From assembly GCA_038501785.1 (NCBI GenBank), contig JBAMJR010000011.1, forward strand, positions 2,381,501 through 2,445,500: a stretch of 64,000 nt of DNA, given 5' to 3'. Source of the stretch: Myoxocephalus aenaeus. Taxonomy: Eukaryota > Chordata > Actinopteri > Perciformes > Cottidae. Within the stretch, counting starts at the first letter, position 1. Every line of letters begins with the position of its first letter. Shown piece after piece: positions 12,441-23,952 of this stretch. The translations under genes were made by a program, and so were the position numbers. The notes under the pieces were generated by a model. It saw nothing but the letters and a program-made list of their open reading frames with translations. It had not been told where the DNA came from and searched no databases.

Positions 12441-13589
12441 GCCAGTAATCATTACAGACAGAAGAGCCCTGTCCCTCTTAAAATTTGACTGTCTGAAAAA
12501 GTAAATACAGAGGACACACAGCGGTCAAAAGTGTGTATACATGTGCGTGTCCCCGCTAACTTCACTGTTGTGACAGTCTCTGTGATCAAAACCCAAAGAA
12601 TAGCTAACGGCACTAAAGTGGAATGACCTTATCAAGCTGCAGCGAATGTGTTATCCATGTTGCTCAATAGAAAACACAACGTGACGTCAACCTAACGGAT
12701 ACAAATTAGAGGGAAGAAAAGAAGCAAATGGGGCACTATAGAGATGGTAAAATCCCTCTGGAATACCCGGAATATCCTGCCGTAGTCTCCAGCCAGGTAA
12801 ACAACTCACATGGTCCCCTGCTCTGGGTGCCAAAAGTTCAATACGCTTTGCAGTGGTTCATTTCTCCTCCGTTTCCTTCGAGAAGAACGCTTGAGGAAGT
12901 TTTACAGGAAATAATTAGTCGTCTAACATTTGGTTTTCTTCCTTTTTCGGTATAAACTGTTACAATTTGTTTATGAATCCTCAGAAGAAGTCGAGAGGCC
13001 AAAGTTGTGTCCAAAGTTTGCCCAGGCAGGAATGCATGATGCCAACAGGCACAAAGCATTGCTTAGCACCAGACACCCATGCAGTGACATTGAGATGCTA
13101 AAGCTGCAGCTTGTTTACACAAGTTTCCCCCTTTTCTCTTCTCTGAAGCCACCATTTAGTCAGACAATGGGCACAATGTGGCCCTCATCTGTGAGTGGGC
13201 CGGGCGGACAGGGCGAGCAGTCAGCTGGGGCCCTCTGGTTTGCTCTGGAGTGGATGTTTACATCTGTGGGAGGCCACATTGTTTTAACTAAGACGTCTAT
13301 GACACACACAACTTTCTGATGGGATGAAAATGATAAAACACGGTTCATTATTGTGATGAAGACATTTTTCTATGCATGGTTTTAATCTTCTCCATGACAG
13401 CAGTTTCACTTTCTTCATTTTTTGCCATTATTTAGAAAACAGTTATCGCAAATTAAACCTTTGAAATTCTATTCTATTGTTATTAATATTTTTGAAATAC
13501 TTGCTTTCACCAATACCTGTGTATGACTACATTATAGTTACGGTTATATAGTGATAATGGCTATGGTTAATAATCTATGGGTAAGGTAT
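12441..13589. other. Single-copy stretch, nothing recognised
   Basis: No gene. Open frames at 12728-12955 and 12930-13319 have no recognisable domains. The stretch 13040-13300 is complex with matched 11-bp arms (ACAATGTGGCC at 13173, its complement at 13272), possibly by chance. Confidence 0.45.
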
Positions 13590-13690
13590 GTTCATTGTTA
13601 GGTAACGATACCACTTAGTTGGTTAGGAAAAGATGGTTTTTCTTGCAACTAAAAAGGCAGAAACAACCATCTTTTATTGTAGGTTTGGAA
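13590..13690. repeat. Fish interspersed-repeat motif with imperfect hairpin
   Basis: ACCACTTAGTTGGTTAGGAA then AAGATGGTTT resembles a widespread fish repeat (CCACTTGGTTAGG...AAAAGAT). Within it, 13628-13643 and 13659-13675 form an imperfect 16-bp stem with a loop of about 15 nt. It may be part of, or adjacent to, the hAT-like element that follows. Confidence 0.4.
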
Positions 13691-13713
13691 GTCAGATGTG
13701 CTGTAAAACCATC

Positions 13714-14028
13714 TAGATGTTCTCAAACTACAATAAAAGTACCTCCTAACCCAAGTAGTACCTCCTAACCCAAAACATTTGTACTTTTGGTGTGTCAGTT
13801 TACACAGTTAACGATTGCATTGACAATTGCAATATTTATTCCAATTATATTATTGAATATAATATGTGGTTTAACAGTTACACTTTTTTTTTTTACAGGT
13901 CAGTCATAGAATAATTATTTTAGGAATTATGCATGATTGATACTTTTTTAATTAACATTTTCCAAAAATCTCATGTACTCCCTGCAGTACTCAAAATCCC
14001 TTTAGTACCACCATTTGAGAAACACTGA
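13714..14028. mobile_element. hAT-like MITE with TTTGAGAAACACTG end
   Basis: The left side reads GATGTTCTCAAACTACAATA and the right side ends ACCATTTGAGAAACACTG, which is the complement of the hAT-type terminus CAGTGTTTCTCAAA. The interior has a direct duplication of AGTACCTCCTAACCCAA at 13738-13772 and no coding potential. The left terminus is worn; target duplications could not be confirmed. Confidence 0.5.
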
Positions 14029-14625
14029 CCTACCACACATTACCTCACTTTCTGCCTTGCGACAACACTGGTGTTATTAGATGTAAATCAAAAGTTGCTG
14101 AATGTAATTTCTGACGATACTGGGCTGGCAAGCATAACTGCATTAGCATGTAACATGGTTTGTATTGTCAGCATTTTAAACAGGATATACCTCGCTTCAG
14201 GTTAATTAGAGAATTAAACGTATAAACATGTACAGAGAGAAAGAGTTAACAATCTCAAATAGATTTCCTGCATTTTACCTTTCTCTGCCTCGTCATCGCA
14301 CCAGAAAGAGTTGTATCATAAATGTGTACATCGCCAAGAAAACTTCCTGCAGAGTGCAAGACTGACACGCAGGCCTCAGAGCTCCCTCAGCGTATATTAA
14401 GTCCAGCTAATGAGCTGGTCAATGTGACGAGAGGCGGTGGTGATCGATGTCCCTTCTGAATTGATGTGCTCTGCAACGAAGGACACTGACCCGCCGAGAA
14501 ATGTTGATGAAGTAGCTGCCTGGAAGCTCGCACTTCCCCACAGCCTGCAAGGAGTCTGTGAACAGCACCATGAGGATGGGGTCATATGTATGGTTTTATA
14601 TCAAAGATAAATACTGTGCATTACA
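14029..14625. other. Single-copy stretch, nothing recognised
   Basis: No gene or repeat was identified. The region 14380-14580 is GC-richer and complex. Confidence 0.5.
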
Positions 14626-14637
14626 AATATATATACA

Positions 14638-14686
<49 letters not shown>
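14626..14686. repeat. (TA)n microsatellite
   Basis: TA dinucleotides with one CAG interruption near 14635, followed by CACCCACCCACCC. Confidence 0.95.
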
Positions 14687-14689
<3 letters not shown>

Positions 14690-15950
14690 CCACCCACCCT
14701 TGAGCAGATATATAGTTAGCCTTTGAAAGAAATTATGGCCAGTAGTATAACTGAAACTATGTTTTCTTAATGACGTAAAACTTGATATGCAGTTCATCTT
14801 TGTCTAATCATGAACAATGTATGGATATCTCTGTTTTTGCTCATTTTAGGCGCAGCGGAAGAGACTGGGCTGAATCTGCATATAGTAATCATCAGAAAAT
14901 TCCCAGCAGAATATATTTGCATAAGATTATTACTCATTGGCAGTGACCCCGAATAAGGATGAGCCACATTACTAATAGGCTTCTCTTAATGCTAAAATAT
15001 AAATCCTGGGATATATATCCGCTTTGACATTAATGACTAAATGTTACCTCTCAGCCTTGTCGCAATGATGATCAAAAGTACTTCACTTCTCTTTTTTCCC
15101 CTTTCTCTTTAAAAAATTCCGTTCTGTCTTTCTTTTCCGACTAATATTGTGGATAAAAGATTTCTGTGTGTCAGGCTTAAAGAGGCAAAATCATTCAGTG
15201 ACTCTGGCAGAGAAAGTTTCAGAGGCACTGCAAGAGGGACGGCTCTGACGTTGTCGGGGGGGACTTTTGAACTTTGTGTAGTTGTAATGTATCAAATATG
15301 TCTCCGCCTTAGATTGAACACGTTCAAGAGAAAAAACACTGTTGTTGAAGCTGTGTACTTTTCGTCTAAAAACTTTGTGATTGATATGCTGGACAGAAAA
15401 ATAAGCTGTATGTCTGTCTCTGCCTTTCTCTCCGTCTCTTTCCCTTCCCTCTTCCATCTGGCCTTTTTCTGTCTCAACTGCACATTAAAGCCAATAAAGA
15501 TGAAATGTCTTCAAAGAAAAAAAAGCCGGTGTGCCACCCGACTTATCTGCCATCCTCAGGTCCTGTTTAGTATGCAGTGCGGGCAACAACTCAATTAACC
15601 ACAAGCCCCTAGCCATCACACCAGCAGGCTGCCTCATAATATTTCCCATAATGTTTCATCCAATTTGGAGAGTTTGACGTTTACCCCCTGCAGGACTGCA
15701 GCGATAGACAATGACTGAAGGCAAGGGGGCACTGAGGTGGTGGTCTGTGTGATTGTGTGTGGGTGTGAGATTGTGTCTGTGTGGGATTTTCTGGTTGTGT
15801 GCGTGGTGTTGGGAATAATCGCGCAGGCCTGCAGGTGAGCATCAATACCCTTTTTTTTTTTACCAACTCTTCTAAAACTTTGCAAGCACAGGAATATATT
15901 TTTCAAATTCTGGTGCATAAACTTAACAGTCCACACTAAAGTAGAAATGT

Positions 15951-15951
<1 letters not shown>
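14687..15951. other. Single-copy stretch, nothing recognised
   Basis: No gene. The frame at 15149-15598 (149 codons) is rich in Ser, Phe and Cys and has no domain that I recognise; it crosses pyrimidine-rich sequence at 15400-15470 and is treated as chance. TG-rich interrupted sequence lies at 15740-15815. Confidence 0.45.
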
Positions 15952-16006
<55 letters not shown>

Positions 16007-16055
16007 GAGGACACTTCGTCGCGGGGGTGGGGGGTGGGGGGGGGGGGGGGGGGGG
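15952..16055. repeat. (GA)n array plus G-run
   Basis: A GA array (15952-16002) is followed, after GGAGGAGGACACTTCGTCGC, by a G-rich tract ending in 20 consecutive G (16036-16055). The purine bias of the whole block favours triplex or quadruplex structure. Confidence 0.93.
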
Positions 16056-16079
16056 TAGCAGTAGTGTATAGCATGCCGT

Positions 16080-16310
16080 GAACTTACATTTACGTGAGAT
16101 CGGTCGACCAATGACAGTTCTCTCTACAGTCAGAGCTTGCGCAAGAAGGTGGAACGTGAGGGAGATACCATTTCCAAAACTTGTAAGGGGGTAATAACTA
16201 TTTTCCCGGATGTAGCAAAATCCCGGACGTTTTTGGAATCCCTGCCGGACGCTTTTTTTAGGTCTCGAAAAGAGGACATGTCCGGGAAAAAGAGGACGTC
16301 TGGTCACCCT
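16080..16310 (+). mobile_element. DNA-transposon end with GACGTCTGGTCACCCT terminus
   Basis: The 3' part contains AAGAGGACATGTCCGGGAAA then AAGAGGACGTCTGGTCACCC, a terminus seen in many fish genomes (other end CAGGGTGACCAGACGTCC). Upstream TCCCGG-rich words at 16203-16250 are also typical. No transposase is present and the left terminus was not found; superfamily assignment is uncertain (probably hAT). Confidence 0.55.
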
Positions 16311-18549
16311 AATAGAGGGTGTATACAGCACAGTACCATTGGGTAAAGCTAATGTTGTAGGAGAGTTTCACAGGGCTAGCATCCATATATCCTCCAATAC
16401 TCAAGACTTTTGAGAAGCCATTTTAAGTCCCCTTGTCATTGGCATGACCCTCTTTTTATCCCCCAACAACCCTCCCTCCCATCTCCGCCGTTCTCTTGGA
16501 CAGAAGAGGGCTCTGCAGCTCCTAAGTGATGGCGAAGGAGTCACCCCGGTGGAACTGATGCCCCCGATCAGCGATGGGCTGGAAAAGCATAAAGACGGAA
16601 CAGGAAGGGGTGGGGAGAAAGAGTATGGAATGCTGAGACAGCACTTTCTCCAACCCACAGAGGGAGAAGGGGAGGGCAGTGTGGAAGAGTGAAGGAGGTA
16701 GATAGAGAGAGGTAAAGAGGGGGAGGAAGAAGAGGGCGGGGTCTCATTTATGATTAAAAGATAGGCCAGATAACCCTGCGAGCCTGGCCCATCACTCTCC
16801 TCTAAAATGAGGTTCTAATGGCATCTGGGGAGGAAGGGGAGGCTTGGGCGTCATTAACCGGAATCTCTGAATCCTTAACCCGAGGTAGGGTACCTCTCGC
16901 CTGGGGAGAGAGACCACCTGAGGTGCCTCGGAGCTGTGGATAATGTGTGCACAGAGTGAGAAATCTACATGCATATTGTACGTTTTCTAACTGTGTGTCT
17001 GCTCAGGAACAGGAAATCAGCTAAATGCCTTGGAGCTAGAGATTAGTGGATGTTATGCGTGTGTATGTCACTGTAGTTGTGTATGTGTGTGTGTGTATAA
17101 GTGTGTGTGCGTGTGCCACTGCGTGTCCGCCATCACTGAGTCTCTCTTCAACATGTCGCTCCTAATGAGTAGGTGATTAACGATAATGTATCTCATTAGT
17201 TAAAACAGGTTTCATAATGACACAGAGTGCTACTAGAACCACTACTCCACAGCCCTCTTCAAGTATGGCTTCTCACAGCTGGTTCCACTCTAGCCAAAGC
17301 TTGGGATGCAATTTTCATCCGATTTACAGGGAAACGCGTTAGAGTTAGATTTGATGCGATCTCCTGCCTGTTGACTAACTTGATAGTTTTCTTTTTTATT
17401 TCTTCATTCTTTTTTTTTTTCAAACAAAATATTGTAAATGAATAGTTCCAAAATGAGATGTTTCAGTGTGTTTGATTTTTCACAAATATCACTGAAATAT
17501 CCACAGATACGTTTTTGATTCTACCTCCCCCCACACACACGTGATGTTTCCTGCTACAAGAACACATGCTGATCACTTTAGTTTACAGTAAACAAGGTCT
17601 TCTTGTGTTGTTGACAGCTCCGAAAATGCTACTAGTCATAGAAAGTGACAAACACAAAAGGCCTGTGATTATGCCCTGGGGTAAAATGAGGCAAGTAAGT
17701 ACCCACTAGGCAAGTAAAACAACAATAAACACAAAACAACTGTGAAACTGCAAGTGCCTACGCTGCAATGATATTATTCTAAATCAGATTTTCAGCTAAA
17801 CAAATTGTATTATTTTAAATCAGATTTTCAATTGAAATAAACAGACATTTTGTGATTTTGTTTAAAAAAAAAACATCAGCATCCCCTTTAAGTTTAAAAT
17901 AATTAAATATATATGACTCAATTTGAATAAAGTTGTACCAACATCCGACTTCACACCTCTATGGTTCACACATGGCACAAGCTGAGAAGGACACAGGAAA
18001 AGTTGATTTAGCCCTTAACATGTTTTCTATTTTCTCTGCTCTATTCTTAATCCGTCTTTTATCTCCACCTTCAAAGTCTTCCCTGTCCTTCACCCTGGCC
18101 TCCTTCACATTGGTCCATCTCCTGCTTGTGTAAAGGGCAAAGCACTGCAGCCATTTCACGGCCGGCCTTACAGCCTCCATCCAGAGGAATGCTAATAGTT
18201 TGCAACCCGACCCTTCCAGTGCTACCCAAACAGGCCGTCCAACCGTCCTGAAACCAACACCATGAATGTTTCCACCACTCATATTGAGATATCAGTATCT
18301 TTATAGTTAGAAATCATCCATATTTTACCAGCCCTTCTCCAGCTGCCCCCATATATCTTGCTTTGCTGTGTCTCAAGCAACATATCCATCTTATTTCTGG
18401 GCCCATATCTACACAGTGTTTCAGTCTAAAAGAAGACACACAGAGACGGCTGACAAGATGCCACTGGAGGAGGCACACTGGATAGAACATCAATCATAAT
18501 GTACGACACTTTCCATTTTTGACAACATTTTAACAGCTTGGAAACTTAC
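16311..18549. other. Single-copy stretch with a purine tract
   Basis: No gene found in about 2.2 kb. 16590-16740 is strongly purine-biased. TG-rich interrupted sequence lies at 17060-17115. A direct duplication of about 22 bp (ATTATTYTAAATCAGATTTT) occurs at 17773 and 17809. Confidence 0.45.
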
Positions 18550-18665
18550 TGGTAAGATAAGATAAGATAATCCTTTATTAGTCCCGCAGTGGGGAAATTG
18601 CAGGATTACAGCAGCAAGAGACACGTAGTAAAATAAAATAAAAAACAAGTAATATAAATAAACGG
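18550..18665 (-). mobile_element. LINE 3' end with (TTATC)n tail, copy 1
   Basis: GATAAGATAAGATAATCCTT then TATTAGTCCCGCAGTGGGGA is, on the minus strand, the 3' end of a fish LINE ending in GGGACTAATAAAGG and a TTATC tail. The 45 bp from CCTTTATTAG to ACAGCAGCA are identical to copy 2 at 20363. Copy 1 lacks about 20 bp present in copy 2 just after this block. Confidence 0.75.
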
Positions 18666-19399
18666 TATGTGTGTGAACACATACATGGAATTTGACTTTG
18701 GTTACACGTTGCTCTCGTCGTACATATGATATACATACAAATAAACAAGATAAATATAAAAAAAAAGATAAATATAAAAAAAGACATTACAGACAACTGA
18801 GTAGAACACAGAAACAAAGCATCAACATTAATATTTGTGTAACGGTTACGACATATACTTGGCAATGTTTCATAAAAAAAACACACAGCAATAAAAAAAA
18901 CACAATAATTTACAAATCATTCTTCATCCAAGAAATGTATTTCAGCGATGTTTAGGAGAATGGTTGCCGAGCAACACACAGACGCAGTGGAAAGCATGCT
19001 TAAAGATTGGTTATATTGTGCAATTGTTCAGTTAGTGTTCTGTCGTGTTGGTCTTTTTCGCTTGTACAGGGCTGTTTGACTACAGATGTGTTTTATTTGC
19101 ATATCGCCAGAAGCTCCCGCCTCTTCTCCTGCTGGTTCAGCTCCGCACACGGGCATTACTGCTTCACCTCTCTCGTTTTTCACAGTGGAATAAAACTTAC
19201 GAAGAGCCTGCTTTAGCTCCATTTTGGTGATTGCTTTAAAATCTATAGCAAGAGCTTTCTCGGTAGGTTTGAAAACAGGTTTTTAAATATGGGAACTCAA
19301 TATCCAAACAACTAGACCCCTCCAGATTTACCGTCCCTTTCTGTCCCACTGCCTTTCTCTTTGTACATCCATGTCCTTCTCACTTGTTTACAGAGACCG
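18666..19399. other. AT-rich single-copy stretch
   Basis: No gene. A-rich short motifs (ATAAATATAAAAAAA, twice) occur at 18750-18785. Confidence 0.45.
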
Positions 19400-19610
19400 G
19401 GCTGCGTATAAGTGCCAGATATTTTCAGAACTCACACAAAAAGGTCAGCTGACCTTAAGGAGATATCTGTTCAATTTGACAAAATGTGTATTGCACCTCT
19501 AATGCTGGCGTTCTTATTGTACTCTGTGCTGTCTTATTGCATATTGCATTATTTCTCAGGAAAGCACTTTGTGTTGAAATGGGCTGAATAAATGAAAATG
19601 TAATACAATC
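19400..19610 (+). mobile_element. Possible L2-type LINE 3' untranslated end
   Basis: AAAGCACTTTGTGTTGAAAT followed by GGGCTGAATAAATGAAAATG resembles the CTTTGTG...AATAAA 3' ends of L2-like LINEs. Orientation is plus, opposite to the reverse-transcriptase remnants nearby. Weak, memory-based match. Confidence 0.35.
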
Positions 19611-19894
19611 CTTCTTTGTCATACTTACAAATAGGCTAGGCTATCTGTTTGGGTTTGCAAATCAACACTCTTGCTTTGCACTTCATCATCCATTTCTTTC
19701 TTAAATGGGGTTTAATCTAATTTCTTGAAATATGTCTTTATAAAAGCACTATTCAAGTGAGAGTGGATAATATGGTCTCTGCTAACTAACTAATGGCTAA
19801 TTTCTACCCAATGAAAACTACCTGACGCTTTGTTCTGTCGATTATCCAGATTAATACACATTATCATTATCAAAAGAAAATAGATTTTACTGGC

Positions 19895-20265
19895 AGATGA
19901 GATATCAACAAACATTGGGGAATACAACCAAACACAAACATGTACCAATGTTTTGAAGCGAACACGAGCAGCCACTGGTAACCAGTGAAGGGAGCGGAGG
20001 AGCGGAGTAGTGTGGGTGAATTGCGGTTAAAGACCAGTCGAGCTGCTGCATTCAGGAGGAGCTGCAGAGGTCGGATGGCACTAGCAGGTAGACCTGCCAG
20101 GAGCGAGTTACAGTAGTCAAGGTGCGAGATGATCAGAGCCTGGACGAGACCCTGTGCCGCCTTCTGAGTGAGAAGGGGACGTATTCTCCTGATGTTGTGC
20201 AGCATGTACCTACAGGAACGTGTTGTAATGTTGGCAGTCAGGGAGAGTTGACAAGAATAATGCCC
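19895..20265 (-). pseudogene. L2-like LINE reverse-transcriptase C-terminal remnant
   Basis: The minus-strand conceptual protein contains YMLHNIRRIRPLLTQ, ISHLDYCNSLLAGLP, LQLLLNAAARLVF and, after a frameshift near 20025, LLRSLHWLPVAARVRFKTLV. These are the ordered landmarks just downstream of the catalytic core in L2/CR1-clade ORF2 proteins. The frame change and loss of the rest of ORF2 show that it is a dead fragment. It lies between two LINE 3' tails but is not contiguous with either. Confidence 0.88.
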
Positions 20266-20362
20266 AATAACTTTCCCTTTCATCTGTTTATAGTCAATAT
20301 TACTGAATTTTCTTACACTCGATATAGAAGGCCCAATATCCTACCATTTGTTTTCTTTTTCA

Positions 20363-20470
20363 TAAGATAAGATGTTCCTTTATTAGTCCCGCAGTGGGGA
20401 AATTGCAGGATTACAGCAGCAGACGGGTAAAGTGCACAAAAGACACATAGTAAAATAAAAAATTTAAATT
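20363..20470 (-). mobile_element. LINE 3' end with (TTATC)n tail, copy 2
   Basis: Same family as 18550-18665: CATAAGATAAGATGTTCCTT then TATTAGTCCCGCAGTGGGGA. It keeps the extra CGGGTAAAGTGCACAAA segment missing from copy 1. An A-rich stretch follows. Confidence 0.75.
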
Positions 20471-21514
20471 ATAGGCTATGCTACAGTATTTACATGTCTT
20501 GAACGTTGGTGATGGGCTCATTCTTGATTGCTTAATCCACCAAAGGCTGTGTGAGATGATAATGCAAAGTGTCGCCTAGTTGTTCCATAAGAGCAGGGGT
20601 TGATTATGAATGTGAGTCCCCCTTGGCACCAACACCTTTGGGGCCCTTCCATCTACAAAACTATTTGGCGCAAACTGTAGGCTCGGATTACTGACTCACC
20701 CCTAGCCATCAGGCAGGCTGGGGGGCAATGGAGTCCATGGATGCTTTTACTCATCAAAAAACCTAATTCAGTCAACCAGCAACCGTGGAGCAGTTTGGGC
20801 TTGCTTGTTTGCTCAGTCAGATTTTTTTGGGACCCTAGGCCAGTGTTTGATAGGCCTGTATGGCCTTAGACAAAAGTACTCCTGGAACCTGTATATCTAG
20901 TTGTCATCATTAGTTTCTTCTTCCTTCTATATATTTCAGCACAAGATGAAACATAGATAAACCCGACATCCAGAAATAATTGTTCAAAACTAATTTCACT
21001 TTAAAATACCAGCAGGAGGCCAGAGACTGAGTTTGTATTCCAACATCTTTGTCTGTGAATCAGCTCGTCATTGGCTTTTGGGTTAGTCTCGTTATGTGTT
21101 TTCCTATATGCCAACATACTTACTGTAGACATTTTTCAAATACAGGCAAGCTCTGATTTAAATTCTATATTCTGTAGAAGGGATTCAGAATTTTTTTTTT
21201 TTCTCTCAGGCTAAAATTACAGGATCCTCAGAGCAATGAAAATGATAGGCACCAAAGGGCTGGATTTGCTCCAGAAGATTTAAAAGGAAAGCATAGAAAT
21301 AGCTCATTTAGTTTTGGTTAAGGCCATGAAGTGTACAGAGGAAAGAACAATACATGTACTTCACATGTTCTGAATGTGTTCTGAATAGCTTTTCTATCGT
21401 GGACACATGAAGATTGTATCATGGCCAACCAATACCGCGTTGAATGATTATCTCGTCATACTGCCTCAGCCTAACGTCAACACTATTATGTCTTCACATG
21501 CAGTTGAGAATGTT
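20471..21514. other. Single-copy stretch, nothing recognised
   Basis: No gene or clear repeat. 20500-20720 is complex sequence with GATGATAATGCAAAGT-type words. Confidence 0.45.
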
Positions 21515-21995
21515 ATTTTACTTTTTGAAAATCTGAAATCTGAATTCCTGGCGAGGTCAGGCTGGCACCAATGACTTTCTTTGCAGTCCTAATGTCCGTT
21601 GTAGTCTGTACTCCTGTCTGGTGGCTGATCAAAACCACAGTGATGGATGTGCAGATAGCAGACTGCATTATTGCTGTGTAGAATTGTGTCAGCAGCTCTT
21701 GAGGCAGGCTGAACTTCCTGAGCTGAAGCCGGAAGTGCATTCTCGTCCACTTTAGGTGGGAGATGGTGGATCCCAGGAACTAAAAGGCTTCCACAACAGG
21801 CACCGAGTTCAGTATGTTGATACGTGACATTGTTGGGGGTTACCTCCGGAAGTCCACTGTCATCTTCACAGTTGTAAGAGCGTTCAGCTCATGGTTGTTC
21901 TGACCGCACCAGGGTCAGCAGATCAACCTCCATCTCTACGCCGACTCGTCACCGTCTAGGATGAGATTGATGACCGTTGAGTCGTGAGCAAATTT
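21515..21995 (-). pseudogene. Rex1/L2-like LINE reverse-transcriptase remnant
   Basis: The minus-strand translation shows, in order, DGDES, CGQNNHELNALTTVKMTV then DFRR, FLGSTIS, LRKFSLPQELLTQFYTAI, SAICTSITV and AKKVIGASL. These are the thumb/C-terminal landmarks of Rex1/L2-like reverse transcriptases. Stop codons interrupt it after DGDESA, after DFRR and before FLGS, with small indels. It differs clearly from the remnant at 19895-20265, so two separate LINE insertions are present. Confidence 0.85.
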
Positions 21996-22786
21996 CAGTT
22001 ACCTTACTCTGTAACATATGGCTCAAACTGTCTCAACAACATACAAATATAGGATGTAAACACCATCTTTGAACCACTTATACAGAAAAATATAACTTTA
22101 TGCAGAAAGAAACAGTGGCACCACAAATTACAATGTGTTCGAGTTCCTGTATATTTCTAGAATGAGCTCATCTGTATTTTAAACCCTGTTTACATTTTGT
22201 CAGTTTACCAGCCACTGGCAGATCATTTTTGACTCTGGAGTGTATTGTGTCCAGGAGGCCACACTGGACAGGCAGTTTGTGTTTGTGTGTGTTGGGTGGT
22301 GGGGGTGTTGACAGTGGACAAAACCCTTTTAGCACTATCATAAAAGTGGCATTTAGCATTGTCACAACAACTGCTTAGGAAAAGCCAAGCCTCCATTAAA
22401 CAAGGGCAATGATGCACTACAAAGTCACAACCCCTCAGCACAGCGGCCTACCATCCAGCCAGCATCCCTCTGCATAACTTACTGCCTGTGTTGTATACAG
22501 TTCCTTGTACACAGCGGCATGAGAGTTTTTCTGAGTGATTTCCAGTGTGAAGTTATGGTGTTGATTAGCACAGTGACAGGTGCCATGATTAAAATGGCCG
22601 ATAGTAATAGTGCAGCATTCATGCATTGACAACTTTGCTCTGCATGGCTTTGTGAGTGGTGATGTATGACACCATTAGGGTAACCTCAGGGCCCTGGAGG
22701 ACACTTATCTCCCTCGTCACGTCCTTCACACTTCCCATTCTCCCTCCAACAAAAGGACGCCTGCGCCCCAGTCTGCATGCTTATGA

Positions 22787-22789
<3 letters not shown>
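21996..22789. other. Single-copy stretch, nothing recognised
   Basis: No gene found. A short TG-rich G-rich patch lies at 22279-22310. Confidence 0.5.

Positions 22790-22825
<36 letters not shown>
22790..22825. repeat. (TG)n microsatellite
   Basis: About 18 TG units followed by a G-rich GGGGGAGGGGG run. Confidence 0.95.
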
Positions 22826-22826
<1 letters not shown>

Positions 22827-23383
22827 GGGGGAGGGGGTGATGTCTGTGTATGTGTTCATGTGTTCATTGTCTATCTCTGGTAGGGAACATAAATACTGGA
22901 TTATGTGTATCATGTTTCATTAAGTTGGTCTGTTTCGGCTCCTACATTTGCATCAGATTTATGCTTTTTGTTTATTGTAATGGAGGTGGCAATACTGTAC
23001 TGTGACCTCATGCAAAATACAGTACATAGTCCGCCAACATTAAGCACACATAAATTGCACATTTGTAGGTACTTGTACTTTACTTGAGTATTCCATTTAC
23101 TGTAACGAAGTAGAAATACTTCGTTACTGTACTTAAGTAATTTTTTGGGATATCTGTACTCTACTATTTATATTTCTGTTGACTTTTACTTTTACTTCAC
23201 TCCATTTTGCAAAGAAAACTCATACTTTTACTCCGATACATTTCCCATGAAACCTTCGTTACTCGCTACAATCAAATCAATCTTTAGAAGAAAAAAAACA
23301 CATCGGGGACTGTGGTGGAACACAGACTCCACCAAGCAGGTTTTGCGAATTACAATATTCTGCATTTTCCCTCTACACCCAGC

Positions 23384-23407
23384 GTGTGGGACCCAGCGGT
23401 CCCACAC
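23384..23407. repeat. Perfect 10-bp inverted repeat at inner element junction
   Basis: GTGTGGGACC, loop CAGC, then GGTCCCACAC. The loop and right arm are the start of the inner element, and the left arm is the preceding host sequence. Confidence 0.9.
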
Positions 23408-23952
23408 CTTTATGCGCCACGGACCAGTTACGTGAAGACAATATTGTCACGGACCGGGTCCGACCTCGGAGAGATGGGAGACAACGACACCTGACGTGTG
23501 TTCGTTATGTCCAGTCTACTCCTAACTAAACCTTTAGTCCAGTCTACTGACTCTACTCCTAACTAAACCTTTAGTCCAGTCTACTCCTAACTAAACCTTT
23601 AGTCCAGTCTACTGCTTAATTTATAACGCGCTGCACAAAGACAGGATGTTGGAATGGAAGCAGGTTTTCATGCTTTTTTGGCGATCTCAGGATACTCTGC
23701 CTTGGTTTTAATCCAGAACAATGACAAAGTTGAAACAGACTTTTAAGTTTCATTTTTAGGGTAACGTGTGTCAAGAGGTTCCGTCTGAGGTTACCACAGC
23801 CGGATGTATCCGGTCATTTTTCACAATAAAACATCTTTCCGGCCTTGATTTTTTAAATTTAATTTAATTTTTTCATTCATTCTTTCTGTGCGGCCCGGTA
23901 CCAAGGGACCCACGACCCGGTACCAAGGGACCCATGGACCGGTACCGGGCGG
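23394..23952 (+). mobile_element. Inner hAT-type element with CACGGACCGG motifs
   Basis: Starts CAGCGGTCCCACACC, then GCCACGGACCAGTTACGTG and GACAATATTGTCACGGACCG, and ends in two tandem copies of CCCGGTACCAAGGGACCCA (about 23898-23935) and GGACCGGTACCGGG. These are hallmarks of a fish repeat with CAGCGGTTCCCAACC-type termini. The right terminal repeat is absent, so it is truncated. It contains a private 28-bp tandem repeat. Confidence 0.7.
23516..23608. repeat. 28-bp tandem repeat, three copies
   Basis: Units at 23516-23543, 23553-23580 and 23581-23608 are identical (core TAACTAAACCTTTAGTCCAG). A 9-bp insert (CTACTGACT) separates the first two. A partial fourth copy (CTACTG) follows. The identity of the copies suggests recent expansion. 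Confidence 0.93.

Noticed and set aside
13173..13282. 11-bp inverted arms 88 bp apart as a structural RNA
   Set aside because: Pairing does not extend beyond 11 bp, and arms this short at this spacing are expected by chance in 64 kb.
19895..20265. Active LINE reverse transcriptase
   Set aside because: Frameshift and absence of the catalytic core and endonuclease; it is a fragment.
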